A stretch of DNA of 35,156 nucleotides from Lentisphaerota bacterium (GCA_003552565.1 PUNB01000122.1:1-35156); one strand, 5' to 3'; shown: positions 1-8,112, counted from the first letter of the stretch. Numbers and translations: made by a program. Notes: generated from the letters alone by a model not told the origin.

Positions 1-80
1 CGGTTGACGATAACGGCGACGAGAACGGATCACGAGTCTCATAATCGTTCACCATTATCGTCGCCGATCTCGTTAACCGC
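1..80. repeat. Palindromic intergenic repeat, GGCGACGAGA family, copy 1
   Basis: An imperfect inverted repeat. The arms GGCGACGAGAACGG and CCATTATCGTCGCC match at 12 of 14 pairs, inside outer CGGTTGACG / CGTTAACCG arms. The same arms, perfectly paired, recur at 6987-7044. It begins at the window edge, so its left boundary is unknown. The rest of the spacer up to the end of the GH65 gene (81-196) holds only weak AT-rich hairpins and no gene that I can see. Confidence 0.7.
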
Positions 81-196
81 TGTTTCTGCTCCGGGGTATC
101 CGGGAGCAAAAGCGCCGACGGCAGAGTTATATGGCAATATACTCTGATTCATGACAATATGCAAGAAAAGTTGTGTCAATATCTATTGGCGAGATT

Positions 197-2635
197 TCAC
201 TTATCCTTTTGTGAGTTTGAATAAGGATTGAGCAGGTCTTTCGACTGTCCTTGTTCAAGCGTGTGAATTTGGCCTTCACAGCCGATTCTTATAGGAGGGC
301 AGGGGCCCGAGTCCAATGAGACGGTCAGTTTTTGATGATTGACTAGGATTGCCACCCAGTGACCGCGATAATGAATTTTCAACTTGATTTCCCTGACTTC
401 TTTCGGCAGCATCGGATTCAGCCACAGTATATTGTTTCGCAGCTCCAGGCCGCTGTAGCAGCGCAGCACCAGATCGACTGTGCCTGCCATGGCGCCCAGG
501 TGTATGCCTTCACTGGTGGTGCCCCCCTGCACATCGGCCAGGTCGCTTACCAAAACGTTGCCGAACAGATCCCAGGAACGTTCCCTGTCGGAGCGGGCCT
601 CGACCCAGGAGTGAACCAGATTGCTCAGAGTCGAGCCATGAGAGGTGCGCCGCTGGTAATATTCGATGTTACGGGGAATCATTTCCGGGGTGAATTCGTA
701 CCCCATAAAACTAAACAGTTTTTTTATCTGTTCAGAGGAAAAGAGATAGAAAAGCATTAGAACATCGGCTTGTTTGCTGGCTTTGTAGCGATTGATGTCA
801 TCGCCTTCTTTTTCCAGAATCCGGTCCAGGCGCTGAATGTCTCCGTGCTGCCGGCGCAGTTCTTCCCAGTTCAGTTCTTCCAGTTCTTCATAGCCTTCAA
901 ACTGGCTGATGATCCCCTGGTTATGGAAAGGTATGAACATTTTGCGGCTGATATCCTGCCAGCGGGTGATCTGCTCTTGATCGATTTTCAATTTTTGCAA
1001 GAGAGTTTCTTTACGGGTTGGGCAGAGCAGATTAAGAATGCCGCCGGCGAGCTGCAGACACCAGGCGGCCATGACATTGGTGTAGGCGTTGTTGTTGAGT
1101 CCAGGTTCGTCGTTGTCGGGGTAACCAGTGTGGAATTCGTCCGGGCCGGCCACTCCGCGTATTTCATAACGGCCTTTTTCGGGGTTGAATACGGCGGCAC
1201 TGGCCCAGAACTGGGCAATGCTGAGGACCATTTCAGCTCCTGCAACCGCCATGAATTCAGTATCGTTGGTGTTTTGGTAGTAACGCCAGATATTATGGAC
1301 GATAGCGGCGTTTATATGTCTTTGTTTATAGGTATGATCCGGTACCCAGCGGCCGGACTTGGGGTTTAAATGCACGGTTTGGCTTTCCTCCCGGCCGTCG
1401 CTGCCGCTCTGCCAGGGGTACATGGCACCTTCCAGCCCTTCTTGACGGGCCGCCCAACGCGCTTCGGGAAGGCGGCGGTAGCGATACATCAACAGGGAGC
1501 GGGTGAGGTTCGGCATATGCATGTTGATGACTGGGAAGATAAACAGTTCATCCCAGAAGATGTGGCCGCGATAGGCCTCTCCATGCAAGCCTCTGGCGGG
1601 CACCCCGGCATCCAGATCAATTGAATGCGTGGAAGTGGTTTGCAGTAAATGAAATATGTGGAGCCGCAGAATCATCTGCTCCTGGCTGGCTTCGCCTGTT
1701 TTCAACTGGATATCACAGGTTCGCCAGTAACGCTGCCAAGCCTGTTTATGAGTGTCGAGCAATTCTTCAAAATCGCCGGCGCGGAAAACTTTGCTGTTCG
1801 CCGCCAGCCCCGGCTCACTGATCGCCCGGTCGGAACCGCAATAGAGGGCGCTGATTTTTTCTATCTTCACAGAATGTCCTTCCTCAACTTCAAAATATAT
1901 ATCCTGACCGATATATCCATTCTCTTGCAGCAGCTGCCGCGATTCATCAACCTGTCGGCTGTTATGCATGATTCGGGTGCGAATTGTCTGTGCTAAATCC
2001 AGTCGGGATTGATTGGTGGTGCAGCGTAAAAGCAGGATATCAGGGGTGAGCTGACATGTCTCCAAAGGTTCCAGATGCTTTGTTTCCAGTTTACGGTAGC
2101 GAGTCACTCCAAGGTTTTCCACCTGTCCGTCGATGGCGGAACGTACGATTATCGGCTCAGACCAGTTAACCGGGAGCAGTTGCCATTCCATGGCGGCCAA
2201 ATATGCGTCCGCCATGTGGACTATGCGGCGAGTTGTCAGTTTTGTTTCCCGTTTTCCCTGGTCGCGGAAATGTAGATAATAAGAAAGTATGCCGTTTTGA
2301 ATGTCGAGGGTCTGACGAAAGTCCAGCCATTCAACCTGATTGAAGTCCAGCCATTCTCCATTCTCCGGTTTGAAGTTCAGACACAGCCAGTTAGGCAGAT
2401 TCACCAGGTCTTCGTTTTCTATCTGACGGCCGGCGACAGTGCTTGTCCGCCGGTTGTAGCCGCCGTGCAGGTAAGTGCCGGGATAATGGATGTCATCCGC
2501 TTTGGCGCCGGCGAATGCGCCGCGGGTGGCGAAACGGCCGTTCCCTAGGGTGCATAGAGCTTCCCGATGCTGTTGCTGCTTCGGCTCCCAGCCTTGATAT
2601 TCCAGGCACCAGGAGGACATTTCAGGCATATTCAT
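197..2635 (-). CDS. Glycoside hydrolase family 65 protein (kojibiose/maltose/trehalose phosphorylase-like)
   Basis: An 812-residue cytoplasmic enzyme with the full GH65 layout: N-terminal beta-sandwich, helical (alpha/alpha)6 barrel and a short C-terminal beta domain. The barrel carries GVAGPDEFH with the presumed general-acid Glu at residue 500, followed by NNNAYTN. It also has the sugar-binding KQADVL stretch (about residue 622) and RTSHGSTLS (His666) where phosphorylases bind phosphate. The family splits alpha-linked glucose disaccharides, usually with inorganic phosphate to give beta-glucose-1-phosphate, but some members are hydrolases. HGSTLS replaces the HDSSLS more typical of characterised phosphorylases, so phosphorolysis versus hydrolysis and the exact disaccharide cannot be told from sequence. 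No beta-phosphoglucomutase is adjacent. The start is supported by AAGGAG eight bases upstream of the ATG; no signal peptide is seen. Confidence 0.9.
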   Translation of the reverse strand: MNMPEMSSWCLEYQGWEPKQQQHREALCTLGNGRFATRGAFAGAKADDIHYPGTYLHGGYNRRTSTVAGRQIENEDLVNLPNWLCLNFKPENGEWLDFNQVEWLDFRQTLDIQNGILSYYLHFRDQGKRETKLTTRRIVHMADAYLAAMEWQLLPVNWSEPIIVRSAIDGQVENLGVTRYRKLETKHLEPLETCQLTPDILLLRCTTNQSRLDLAQTIRTRIMHNSRQVDESRQLLQENGYIGQDIYFEVEEGHSVKIEKISALYCGSDRAISEPGLAANSKVFRAGDFEELLDTHKQAWQRYWRTCDIQLKTGEASQEQMILRLHIFHLLQTTSTHSIDLDAGVPARGLHGEAYRGHIFWDELFIFPVINMHMPNLTRSLLMYRYRRLPEARWAARQEGLEGAMYPWQSGSDGREESQTVHLNPKSGRWVPDHTYKQRHINAAIVHNIWRYYQNTNDTEFMAVAGAEMVLSIAQFWASAAVFNPEKGRYEIRGVAGPDEFHTGYPDNDEPGLNNNAYTNVMAAWCLQLAGGILNLLCPTRKETLLQKLKIDQEQITRWQDISRKMFIPFHNQGIISQFEGYEELEELNWEELRRQHGDIQRLDRILEKEGDDINRYKASKQADVLMLFYLFSSEQIKKLFSFMGYEFTPEMIPRNIEYYQRRTSHGSTLSNLVHSWVEARSDRERSWDLFGNVLVSDLADVQGGTTSEGIHLGAMAGTVDLVLRCYSGLELRNNILWLNPMLPKEVREIKLKIHYRGHWVAILVNHQKLTVSLDSGPCPPIRIGCEGQIHTLEQGQSKDLLNPYSNSQKDK

Positions 2636-2675
2636 AATGCTTTCTCCTTGTTTTCGGTCAAGAAACGAAATCTAT

Positions 2676-2835
2676 TTGCCTCGTCAGCAGAATTTGTGGG
2701 TACATTGTGGTCGTCTTTCATACCCAATACCGACGAAGCAGGTGGTTTAAGCGTAACCAACTAAGGGTGGGCTCAAGTGTTCGATGAATTGCGGGATTAA
2801 GTGTCATGGTCTCCACGCCTCTCTTCTAAGCACTT
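2676..2835 (-). repeat. 150 bp dispersed repeat (CTCGTCAG family), copy 1
   Basis: This stretch fills the GH65-AEC spacer and matches, in reverse complement, 26585-26730. Shared blocks include TTTGCCTCGTCAGC, CCCAATACCGACGAAGCAG, GCGGGATTAAGTGTCATG and CTCCACGC. It contains internal inverted arms (CTCGTCAGC...GTATT against AATACCGACGAAG; AAGTG against CACTT). It encodes nothing recognisable. Strand is given relative to copy 2. Confidence 0.7.
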
Positions 2836-2854
2836 CAGCTCCCTCGCAAACATG

Positions 2855-3838
2855 CTAGACCACATCCAGTACTATGGACAGCCAAAAGGGGATCGTCAGC
2901 AGGCAGCAGATATGAGTAAGCATGACACTGGCGCTGGCGAACTCCACATCCGCCTTGAAAATTTCACTGACGGCCACCGTGTTGACCGCCGAGGGCATGA
3001 CCGCGACCAGAAACAGGATCATGGCGATGTTGCCCGGTATCGGCAGCCATACTATCCAGAAGAGCGCGATTGCCGGCACCAGCAGCAGTCGTACAAAGGC
3101 CACGCCCCATTGTCGCCAGTGAAACATCTGCGATGGTCGCAGATCGGCGATGCGGCTTCCGGCTATTATCATGGCCAAAGGGATGGTAGCGGCGCCGAAC
3201 ATGCTGAAGGCTTCCAGCAGCGCTTCCCATAAAGAGAGCAATAACTCTTGACCGCCGTCGATAAAGGAAATGCTGGAGGACAATGGCGGGATAATCGCGT
3301 CTCTTACTGTGACCGCCGCTAAAGCAACAACAATGGCGATAATCGGCGGCGAGTTCAACTGGCGCAGTGACCCCAGGGAGAGGCGGGTTTGGTTTAGAGA
3401 GAACACCCCTAAGGACCACATGGCGACCTCGCTGCCGAGAGTGGAAAGCACCACTTTCGCCAGGCCGATCTCTCCCCAGTAAAAATAGGCCAGAGGCATC
3501 ACCAGAAAAGAGTAGTTGTTGATTGTGGATTGAAAATGAAACGCTCGACCCTGAGGGGAAGAACGCCCGCCGTAAAGACTGATGCAGAGCCAGCCGATAA
3601 TGAAACCGGTGGCCATGATCATGAAGGCGCCGACTGGCAGAAGCCATTTCTCTCTTAAAGAAGACAGAGTGAAATTGGTGACAATGGTGCTGAAAATAAG
3701 AGCCGGATAGATGAAGTTAATCAACAAGCGCGCCATTTTGGCGGTCGCGGCACTGTCTATGACCAGTCTTTTGCGGGCGGTCCAGCCGAGGACGATCATG
3801 AGGAAAACCGCGCATAAACGGAGGAAAACAGCTGTCAA
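2855..3838 (-). CDS. AEC family (auxin efflux carrier/malate permease-like) transporter
   Basis: A 327-residue inner-membrane protein with about ten hydrophobic segments in the two-times-five arrangement of AEC permeases. Family hallmarks visible are an early NFIYPALIF segment, STINNYSF near residue 105, PLAMIIAGSR in the middle and MPSAVNTVAVSE near the C-terminus. Bacterial relatives move small carboxylates such as malate or malonate; the substrate here is unknown. The start is TTG at 3838, supported by GGAG eight bases upstream; no in-frame ATG is near. It lies 14 bp after the methyltransferase gene and is probably the last gene of a prs-methyltransferase-permease operon. Its stop codon sits in a CTAGACC string on the plus strand. 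Confidence 0.85.
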   Translation of the reverse strand: MTAVFLRLCAVFLMIVLGWTARKRLVIDSAATAKMARLLINFIYPALIFSTIVTNFTLSSLREKWLLPVGAFMIMATGFIIGWLCISLYGGRSSPQGRAFHFQSTINNYSFLVMPLAYFYWGEIGLAKVVLSTLGSEVAMWSLGVFSLNQTRLSLGSLRQLNSPPIIAIVVALAAVTVRDAIIPPLSSSISFIDGGQELLLSLWEALLEAFSMFGAATIPLAMIIAGSRIADLRPSQMFHWRQWGVAFVRLLLVPAIALFWIVWLPIPGNIAMILFLVAVMPSAVNTVAVSEIFKADVEFASASVMLTHICCLLTIPFWLSIVLDVV

Positions 3839-3852
3839 TGTTGCGTCTCCGT

Positions 3853-4569
3853 TTATTCAGGCGTTTTGTTGTCAGCCGCCGGACGATTGCGGAAGTGCAG
3901 AAGCTTCCAGTAGCCGAAGGCATTTACACCTTTAACACTTACCAGCTCCATTTCGGCGTCGGTCAGGAATTGATTCATGTCAAAGTCCGAGTGGAATCCT
4001 ACCAGATTGGCCAGGGGGGAGATTATTTTTTCCACGCCGCGCATGATTCTGCCCCGGCTGGCGAAGTGGTTGAGAACATAAACATCGCCATCCGGGCGAC
4101 ATACCCGGCGGGCTTCCTGCATCATCTTTTTGGGATCGGGGACAACCGAGGCCACGTACATGATGGCGATCTTGTCAAAGCTGTCATCTTTAAATTCGAG
4201 GTTCTGAACGTCCATTTCCTGGATTTCAATATTTTCCAGGTTGTGTCTGGAAATGGTTTCCCGAGCCTGTCGGAGCATTTCCGGCGAAACATCAATACCG
4301 ATAATCTGCACGTCCCTGGGATAATAAGGCAGCGCCAGGCCGGTGCCGACTCCGGCTTCCAGTATGCGCTCTCCCGGCTGGCAGTTCATCAGCTTCAGCG
4401 CCTGTTTGCGTCCGGGCTCCATCACCGGCCCGAAGACCATGTTGTAAAGACGGCCGTAGCGCCGATAGGCTTTTACTACATCCTGGGAGTCGCGCAGCCC
4501 TTTTTTATTTTCCTGCTCACAAGCGGGTGAATTATCTTCGGAAGGTTGCGATTTGTCAATCTGATTCAT
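3853..4569 (-). CDS. Class I SAM-dependent methyltransferase, PmtA/UbiE-like (possible phosphatidylethanolamine N-methyltransferase)
   Basis: A 238-residue soluble Rossmann methyltransferase. Motif I reads ILEAGVGTGLALPYY, followed by the acidic ribose-binding IGIDVSPEMLRQARE. Post-motif segments include FDKIAIMYVASVVPDP and VYVLNHFAS. The N-terminal YRRYGRLYNMVFGPVMEPGRKQ and the NHFAS...EKIISPLANLVGFHSDF region resemble Rhodobacter-type PmtA enzymes that methylate phosphatidylethanolamine. UbiE-type quinone methylation is the main alternative. The start ATG has AGGG eight bases upstream. It is 14 bp from the upstream PRPP-synthetase-like gene and 14 bp from the downstream AEC gene, so cotranscription is likely, though a shared pathway is not obvious. 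Confidence 0.8.
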   Translation of the reverse strand: MNQIDKSQPSEDNSPACEQENKKGLRDSQDVVKAYRRYGRLYNMVFGPVMEPGRKQALKLMNCQPGERILEAGVGTGLALPYYPRDVQIIGIDVSPEMLRQARETISRHNLENIEIQEMDVQNLEFKDDSFDKIAIMYVASVVPDPKKMMQEARRVCRPDGDVYVLNHFASRGRIMRGVEKIISPLANLVGFHSDFDMNQFLTDAEMELVSVKGVNAFGYWKLLHFRNRPAADNKTPE

Positions 4570-4583
4570 ACATATTCCCTTAA

Positions 4584-5786
4584 TTAATGTTTTCTGTACA
4601 TTTCTTCGGCCCGCGGGTTTTTGGAGGAGATGTCGATGGCGTATAATTGACTGCCGATGTTGGAACTGAGATTCATATAATGTTTATGGATGAAATGGGC
4701 GATCCATTTTTCGATTTTCAATACCAGCATTTTTTTTCGCAGACGTCCTTGCATGTCGCGATTAAGAATGGTCGGCAGGGTGTTGGTGGTGATGATCTCG
4801 TCGATGGCCGGGGTGTTTAAATTCTCTTTGACCTCGTCGGATGAGTAAAAGTGAGTGACAATAAACGTTATTCTGCCGGCGCCTGCGGCTCTCAGGCGAT
4901 TGCAGCATTCCATGATTGTGTGGCCGGTTCTGACCATGTCATCGAAGACGACAATGTCGCATCCTTGGATTTTTTCCATTCCGAGGGGGGAATTCTGGGC
5001 CGGCTGCATTTTTACCCGTCTTTCGCCGTCGCGTTTTTTTTCCATGAAAAGATAATCGACGCTCGGCGGCAGCAGCATGTCTTGTGATATTCGCTTTACG
5101 CACTTCCCTACTTCCTGGACAAAGGGGACGGCTCCGGCGTCCGGAGCGCACAAAATCAGCTTCGGTTCGGAACTTTTGCTGTGGCTTTTGACTCCTCGTT
5201 TCATTAAATATCCGGCGAACAGCCGGCTTGGACATAGATTAAAAAATTCGTCAGTGAAAATGGACGAAAAGAAACGCTGCACCGAGGAGGAATGGTTGTG
5301 GACGGTTACAACACCGTCAACCCCGCTGTGACGCAGCAGTTCCCCGTATAATTTGGCGGAGAAAGGCTGTCCGTCGAATTTTTTATAGTCATGGATGTTT
5401 CGTTCGAACTCAGTTACTCCATGTTCCCGGCCCGGTCCGCGGTCCTGGGCGCTGTAGAATAAATCCGGCTGCACCAGAAAAACTTTTTCGGCGCCGTTGT
5501 CTTTGGCGGCGCGGGCCACTAAAAAGGTGCGCATGGCCAGGGAATTGCGGGTGTTCTGGCCGCAGCAAGTGGAAACAATTACGACAGTTTTGCCTTTCAG
5601 TGATTCACCGATATGTTCAAAATCATTTTCATCGCTGATGAACCGCGGGCAGAATTCGCTGTTGGCGAACTGTTTAAGGGATATTAAGTCAGATATTTCC
5701 GCGGCTTGACCCGAATAATGAGCTACGTCAATAGCGAACGGATCATCTGAAATCGTGGCCACAACAAGAACGGAATCTGGATTCAT
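4584..5786 (-). CDS. prs: Ribose-phosphate pyrophosphokinase-like protein, long form
   Basis: A 400-residue protein related to PRPP synthetase (ribose-5-phosphate + ATP to PRPP + AMP). The PRPP/ribose-phosphate loop is VVFDDMVRTGHT (Asp282-Asp283). An upstream VHNHSSSVQRFF block matches the metal/ATP His region. FLVQPDLFYSAQDRG matches the YFPYARQDR segment, and EKKRDGERRVKM sits where the catalytic flexible loop lies. Typical Prs is about 315 residues, so this one has roughly 85 extra, mostly around residues 1-60 and at the C-terminus. The ORF track extends to 5930, but the first 48 codons look non-coding (no conservation pattern, no ribosome site). ATG 5786 has GGGAG 12 bases upstream. It could be a classical Prs or a divergent paralogue with another role. 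Confidence 0.75.
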   Translation of the reverse strand: MNPDSVLVVATISDDPFAIDVAHYSGQAAEISDLISLKQFANSEFCPRFISDENDFEHIGESLKGKTVVIVSTCCGQNTRNSLAMRTFLVARAAKDNGAEKVFLVQPDLFYSAQDRGPGREHGVTEFERNIHDYKKFDGQPFSAKLYGELLRHSGVDGVVTVHNHSSSVQRFFSSIFTDEFFNLCPSRLFAGYLMKRGVKSHSKSSEPKLILCAPDAGAVPFVQEVGKCVKRISQDMLLPPSVDYLFMEKKRDGERRVKMQPAQNSPLGMEKIQGCDIVVFDDMVRTGHTIMECCNRLRAAGAGRITFIVTHFYSSDEVKENLNTPAIDEIITTNTLPTILNRDMQGRLRKKMLVLKIEKWIAHFIHKHYMNLSSNIGSQLYAIDISSKNPRAEEMYRKH

Positions 5787-5941
5787 TGTTCTTTTGCACT
5801 CCCGGAATAGAATGTAAAGAAATAAAAAGCTGCTGGTTTGTTCATTAATTAAAGATTGCGGAATTATGTCGTCATTCTGCAGTGGGTGTTTTCGGTATGC
5901 TTGATAAATGAAACAGGTTAAGTGAATCAAAATTTCAATTT

Positions 5942-5969
5942 ATCATATTTAGACAAACTTTCCAGTCAG
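5942..5969 (-). promoter_or_regulatory. Possible sigma-70 type promoter for the prs operon
   Basis: On the minus strand CTGACT and TATGAT are separated by 16 bases in AT-rich DNA about 150 bp upstream of the chosen prs start. The match is four of six and five of six to the standard hexamers, so this is only suggestive. It implies a leader of about 150 nt that overlaps the rejected N-terminal ORF extension. Confidence 0.25.
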
Positions 5970-6018
5970 GCTGAATAATTCCAATGCAATTTTATAAACA
6001 TCGATTATGTTAGGATGA

Positions 6019-6176
6019 CTAGACCCCGTCCGAAAAGGGCTCCCGCTTTTTTCGGCGATCTTCCGGTTTTCCGAGGAAAACCGTTAGCTTACGGCTAGCG
6101 ATTTCCCTCGGAAAACCGAAATTTCATCCGAAACAAGCGGGAGCATGGGTGCGATACCTTTCCGGGGTCAGACTAA
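6019..6176 (+). repeat. CTAG-bounded palindromic element, core type 1, copy a
   Basis: It starts CTAGACCCCGTCCGAAAAGG and ends with the inverted counterpart CCTTTCCGGGGTCAGACTAA. Inside, CTCCCGCTT pairs with AAGCGGGAG, and CGGTTTTCCGAGG pairs with CCTCGGAAAACCG around a short loop, giving a long hairpin. A longer relative in reverse orientation is at 23108-23356. The right end abuts the hisH ribosome-binding site (CTAAGGAG). Confidence 0.8.
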
Positions 6177-6188
6177 GGAGTTAATATT

Positions 6189-6821
6189 ATGATTGCAGTA
6201 ATTGATTACCAGGCTGGTAACGGCACGAGTGTGTTAAGAGCACTGCGGAGTCTCGGCCATAAGGCGGAGATAACTTCCGATCCTGAGGAGGTCAAACAGG
6301 CGGAGCGGGTGATTTTTCCGGGAGTGGGAGCGGCCGGAGCCGCCATGGACAGCCTGCGTCAGCTTGAGCTGATAACTGTTTTACGCCAGGTGATTGAACG
6401 GCAGACCCCGTTTCTGGGGATATGTCTGGGATACCAGCTTCTGTTTGAACGAAGCTTGGAGGATAACACTGAGTGTTTGGGGGTGCTGCCCGGTGAAGTT
6501 GTCGGATTTCCTGCTGGCATGCGGGAGTCGGAAAGCGGCCAGGCTCTCAAAATCCCCCACATGGGATGGAATCGGGTAGACGGCACGGCGGCCCCCCGGT
6601 TATGGCAAGGGATCGAAGAAGATACAGAATTTTATTTTGTCCACTCTTATTATCCGGATATCCCCGAGCGGTCGCAAAGAGAATTAGCCTGTATGTATAC
6701 AGATTACGGGGTGGATTTTGTCTCCGGAGTGCATGACGGAAACCTTGTTGGGGTGCAGTTTCATCCCGAGAAAAGCGGTCGGCCGGGGCTCGCCCTGCTG
6801 GATAATTTCTGCCGAAGCTGA
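6189..6821 (+). CDS. hisH: Imidazole glycerol phosphate synthase glutaminase subunit HisH
   Basis: A 210-residue class I glutamine amidotransferase. It supplies ammonia to HisF for the fifth step of histidine biosynthesis (PRFAR to imidazole glycerol phosphate and AICAR). Visible features are the N-terminal DYQAGNGTSV strand-loop, the nucleophile in GICLGYQ (Cys79), the HisH-type HSYY segment and the His/Glu pair in VQFHPEKSG. Length is normal. AAGGAG lies eight bases before the ATG. No hisF or other his gene is next to it: upstream is a repeat element and downstream a 440 bp repeat-rich spacer. Its partner must be encoded elsewhere. PRPP-synthetase is the divergent neighbour, which is metabolically apt but may be chance. 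Confidence 0.92.
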   Translation: MIAVIDYQAGNGTSVLRALRSLGHKAEITSDPEEVKQAERVIFPGVGAAGAAMDSLRQLELITVLRQVIERQTPFLGICLGYQLLFERSLEDNTECLGVLPGEVVGFPAGMRESESGQALKIPHMGWNRVDGTAAPRLWQGIEEDTEFYFVHSYYPDIPERSQRELACMYTDYGVDFVSGVHDGNLVGVQFHPEKSGRPGLALLDNFCRS

Positions 6822-6848
6822 AGCGCGAGCGGGTCGTCCGCGGAATAG

Positions 6849-6920
6849 TGAGACTTGTTGAATGGTTTCGGGGTCAGGTTTTCGGGTTTGAAGGCTGGAA
6901 CCTGAAACCACGAAGTCTCA
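6849..6920. repeat. Inverted repeat with TGAGACTTCGTGG-type arms
   Basis: The left arm begins TGAGACTT and continues GGTTTCGGGGTCAGGTT. The right arm AACCTGAAACCACGAAGTCTCA (6899-6920) is its imperfect reverse complement. The right arm also matches 22 of 22 bases, in reverse complement, to 19211-19232 between ppx and ppk1. It is intergenic, downstream of hisH. Confidence 0.6.
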
Positions 6921-6970
6921 TACAAGCCCGGCCGCCGGCTCGATGCGCCGGATACCCTGAGGGTGAAACC

Positions 6971-7056
6971 TCGATTGACGATAGCGGGCGACGAGAGCGG
7001 ATTATGATTAAAGCGTGTCCTAATCGTCCACCGCTCTCGTCGCCGTTAACGTAACC
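6971..7056. repeat. Palindromic intergenic repeat, GGCGACGAGA family, copy 2
   Basis: A perfect 14 bp inverted pair, GGCGACGAGAGCGG (6987-7000) and CCGCTCTCGTCGCC (7031-7044), encloses a 30 nt centre with ATTATGATTA / TAATCGT. Outer flanks TTGACGATA and GTTAACGTAACCGC match copy 1 at position 1. It has no coding capacity. Confidence 0.75.
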
Positions 7057-7091
7057 GCTTAGTAGGCCGGTGTTACATAAGCTGCTATACC

Positions 7092-7189
7092 AAAGCGGTG
7101 AGAGCTCACCGCACTCCGAAAGAGCCTTCGGCTCGGTGTCCCGAACTGATGCGAAGCATCTTTGGAGTGCGGCGGCCTGACGCCGCTTT
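7092..7189. repeat. Branched hairpin repeat with CCGCACTCC / GGAGTGCGG stem
   Basis: Stem CCGCACTCC (7109-7117) pairs with GGAGTGCGG (7164-7172) and encloses two small hairpins, GAGCC-ttc-GGCTC and GATGC-gaa-GCATC. Outside it AAAGCGG can pair with CCGCTTT, and GCGGTG...CACCGC forms another arm, so several alternative folds exist. Short GC-rich branched repeats of this style are common between genes in Verrucomicrobia-like genomes (general familiarity, not checked). No gene is seen in the surrounding 6921-7260 spacer. Confidence 0.65.
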
Positions 7190-7244
7190 AAGATAGCCGC
7201 GGTGTTTCACATAAGGTTTCAGCAGCACAAAAGCAGGTGCTAAC

Positions 7245-7260
7245 CCTTTCCGCACGGGGT
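7245..7260 (-). repeat. Solitary terminus of the CTAG-bounded element family
   Basis: Read on the minus strand, ACCCCGTGCGGAAAGG closely matches the conserved terminus of the elements at 6019, 12062 and 14319. It begins immediately after the stop codon of the response-regulator gene. No matching opposite end was found in the spacer, so this may be a decayed or one-ended copy. Confidence 0.45.
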
Positions 7261-7926
7261 TTAATAACTGTCGTGCTGGACATATTCCGTGGCGTATTGC
7301 AGGAGTTCAATTGAATTTTTAAGTCCCAGTTTGCTTTTTATATTGGCCCGATGGGTCTCGACGGTTTTGACGCTGAGATTTAACTCAGCGGCGATATCGC
7401 TTGTCTTTACACCGCTGCCGATAAATTCCAGAATTTCGAATTCCCGATTGGTGAGGCCGTGAATCGGCGGCGCTTCAGCTCGAGAGCTTTTTCCTTTTCC
7501 GCCCACTACAGGGGCCAGAATACGGGTGTACATGGCTTCGCTTAAATAGGTGTTGCCGGCGGCGACCCGTTTAATGGCGCTGATCATTTCTCCAGCTCCT
7601 TTTTCTTTCATTATGTAGCCATTGGCTCCGGCCTTCAGCACTCTTTCGGCGTAAAGAGCTTCACCATGCATCGACAGAACCAGAATCGGCTGTCGCCAAC
7701 CCTGATCCCGCAGATCGCGAATCAGAGAAATGCCGTTGTGTTCTCCCAGAGAAATGTCAAGCACCAGTACGTCCGGGGCGGCGGAATTCAGAGCTTCGAG
7801 AGCTTCTCCGGGGGTGCCTGCTTCGGCGCAAACCTGCAGCCCCGGCTGCTGTTCGATCAGCTGCGCCAAGCCGCGACGAACCAATTGATGATCGTCAATC
7901 AGCAGAATTTTGATCGGTCCGGTCAT
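7261..7926 (-). CDS. NarL/FixJ-family response regulator (orphan)
   Basis: A 221-residue two-domain transcription factor. The N-terminal receiver has the acidic pair LIDDH (residues 11-12), the phospho-acceptor Asp57 in VLVLDISLG and the switch LSMHGEA plus the KAGANGYIMKE lysine. The C-terminal LuxR-type helix-turn-helix reads LTNREFEILEFIGSG...VSVKTVETH-like (here LSVKTVETHRANIKSKLGL). The start ATG has GGGAG nine bases upstream. No histidine kinase lies next to it; the neighbours are a repeat spacer and the ahcY operon. The kinase partner and target genes are unknown. All canonical receiver residues are present, so it should be phosphorylatable. Confidence 0.92.
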   Translation of the reverse strand: MTGPIKILLIDDHQLVRRGLAQLIEQQPGLQVCAEAGTPGEALEALNSAAPDVLVLDISLGEHNGISLIRDLRDQGWRQPILVLSMHGEALYAERVLKAGANGYIMKEKGAGEMISAIKRVAAGNTYLSEAMYTRILAPVVGGKGKSSRAEAPPIHGLTNREFEILEFIGSGVKTSDIAAELNLSVKTVETHRANIKSKLGLKNSIELLQYATEYVQHDSY

Positions 7927-8074
7927 TTCAGTTCAACTCCCTGCGGCAGAGAATATTTCATGAATTGTTCAGACTAGCGGACAGTGCCTGTACAGAAGAT
8001 ACTTTCTTTTCATTATTATGCAAGTTGATGAAGATAAATCGCAGCTCTTAATCTTCGCGGAAAATGCAGTCCAC

Positions 8075-8112
8075 AAAAAAAGGTGAACCTCAGGAAGAGG
8101 TTCACCTTTTTA
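8075..8112 (-). terminator. Rho-independent terminator of the metK-ahcY operon
   Basis: GGTGAACCTC (8082-8091) and GAGGTTCACC (8097-8106) form a perfect 10 bp stem with a 5 nt loop. It is flanked by an A-run and a T-run, so it ends in at least five T residues when read in either direction. It lies just past the ahcY stop, which is the operon end on the minus strand. Confidence 0.9.

Noticed and set aside
2855-2861. CTAGACC at the AEC stop codon as another element border
   Set aside because: The similarity continues only a few bases and then runs into clearly coding AEC sequence, with no GCGAAAAGG border part; it is treated as chance.
2964-3647. 227-residue minus-strand ORF
   Set aside because: Out-of-frame shadow within the AEC transporter; rich in Arg/His/Ser as expected for a shifted frame.
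3838-4530. 230-residue plus-strand ORF
   Set aside because: Antisense to the methyltransferase gene. Its composition mirrors the reverse frame and it lacks any motif.
5787-5930. N-terminal extension of the prs-like ORF
   Set aside because: The 48 codons have no ribosome site, an untypical composition and overlap a possible promoter region; ATG 5786 fits the family start better.
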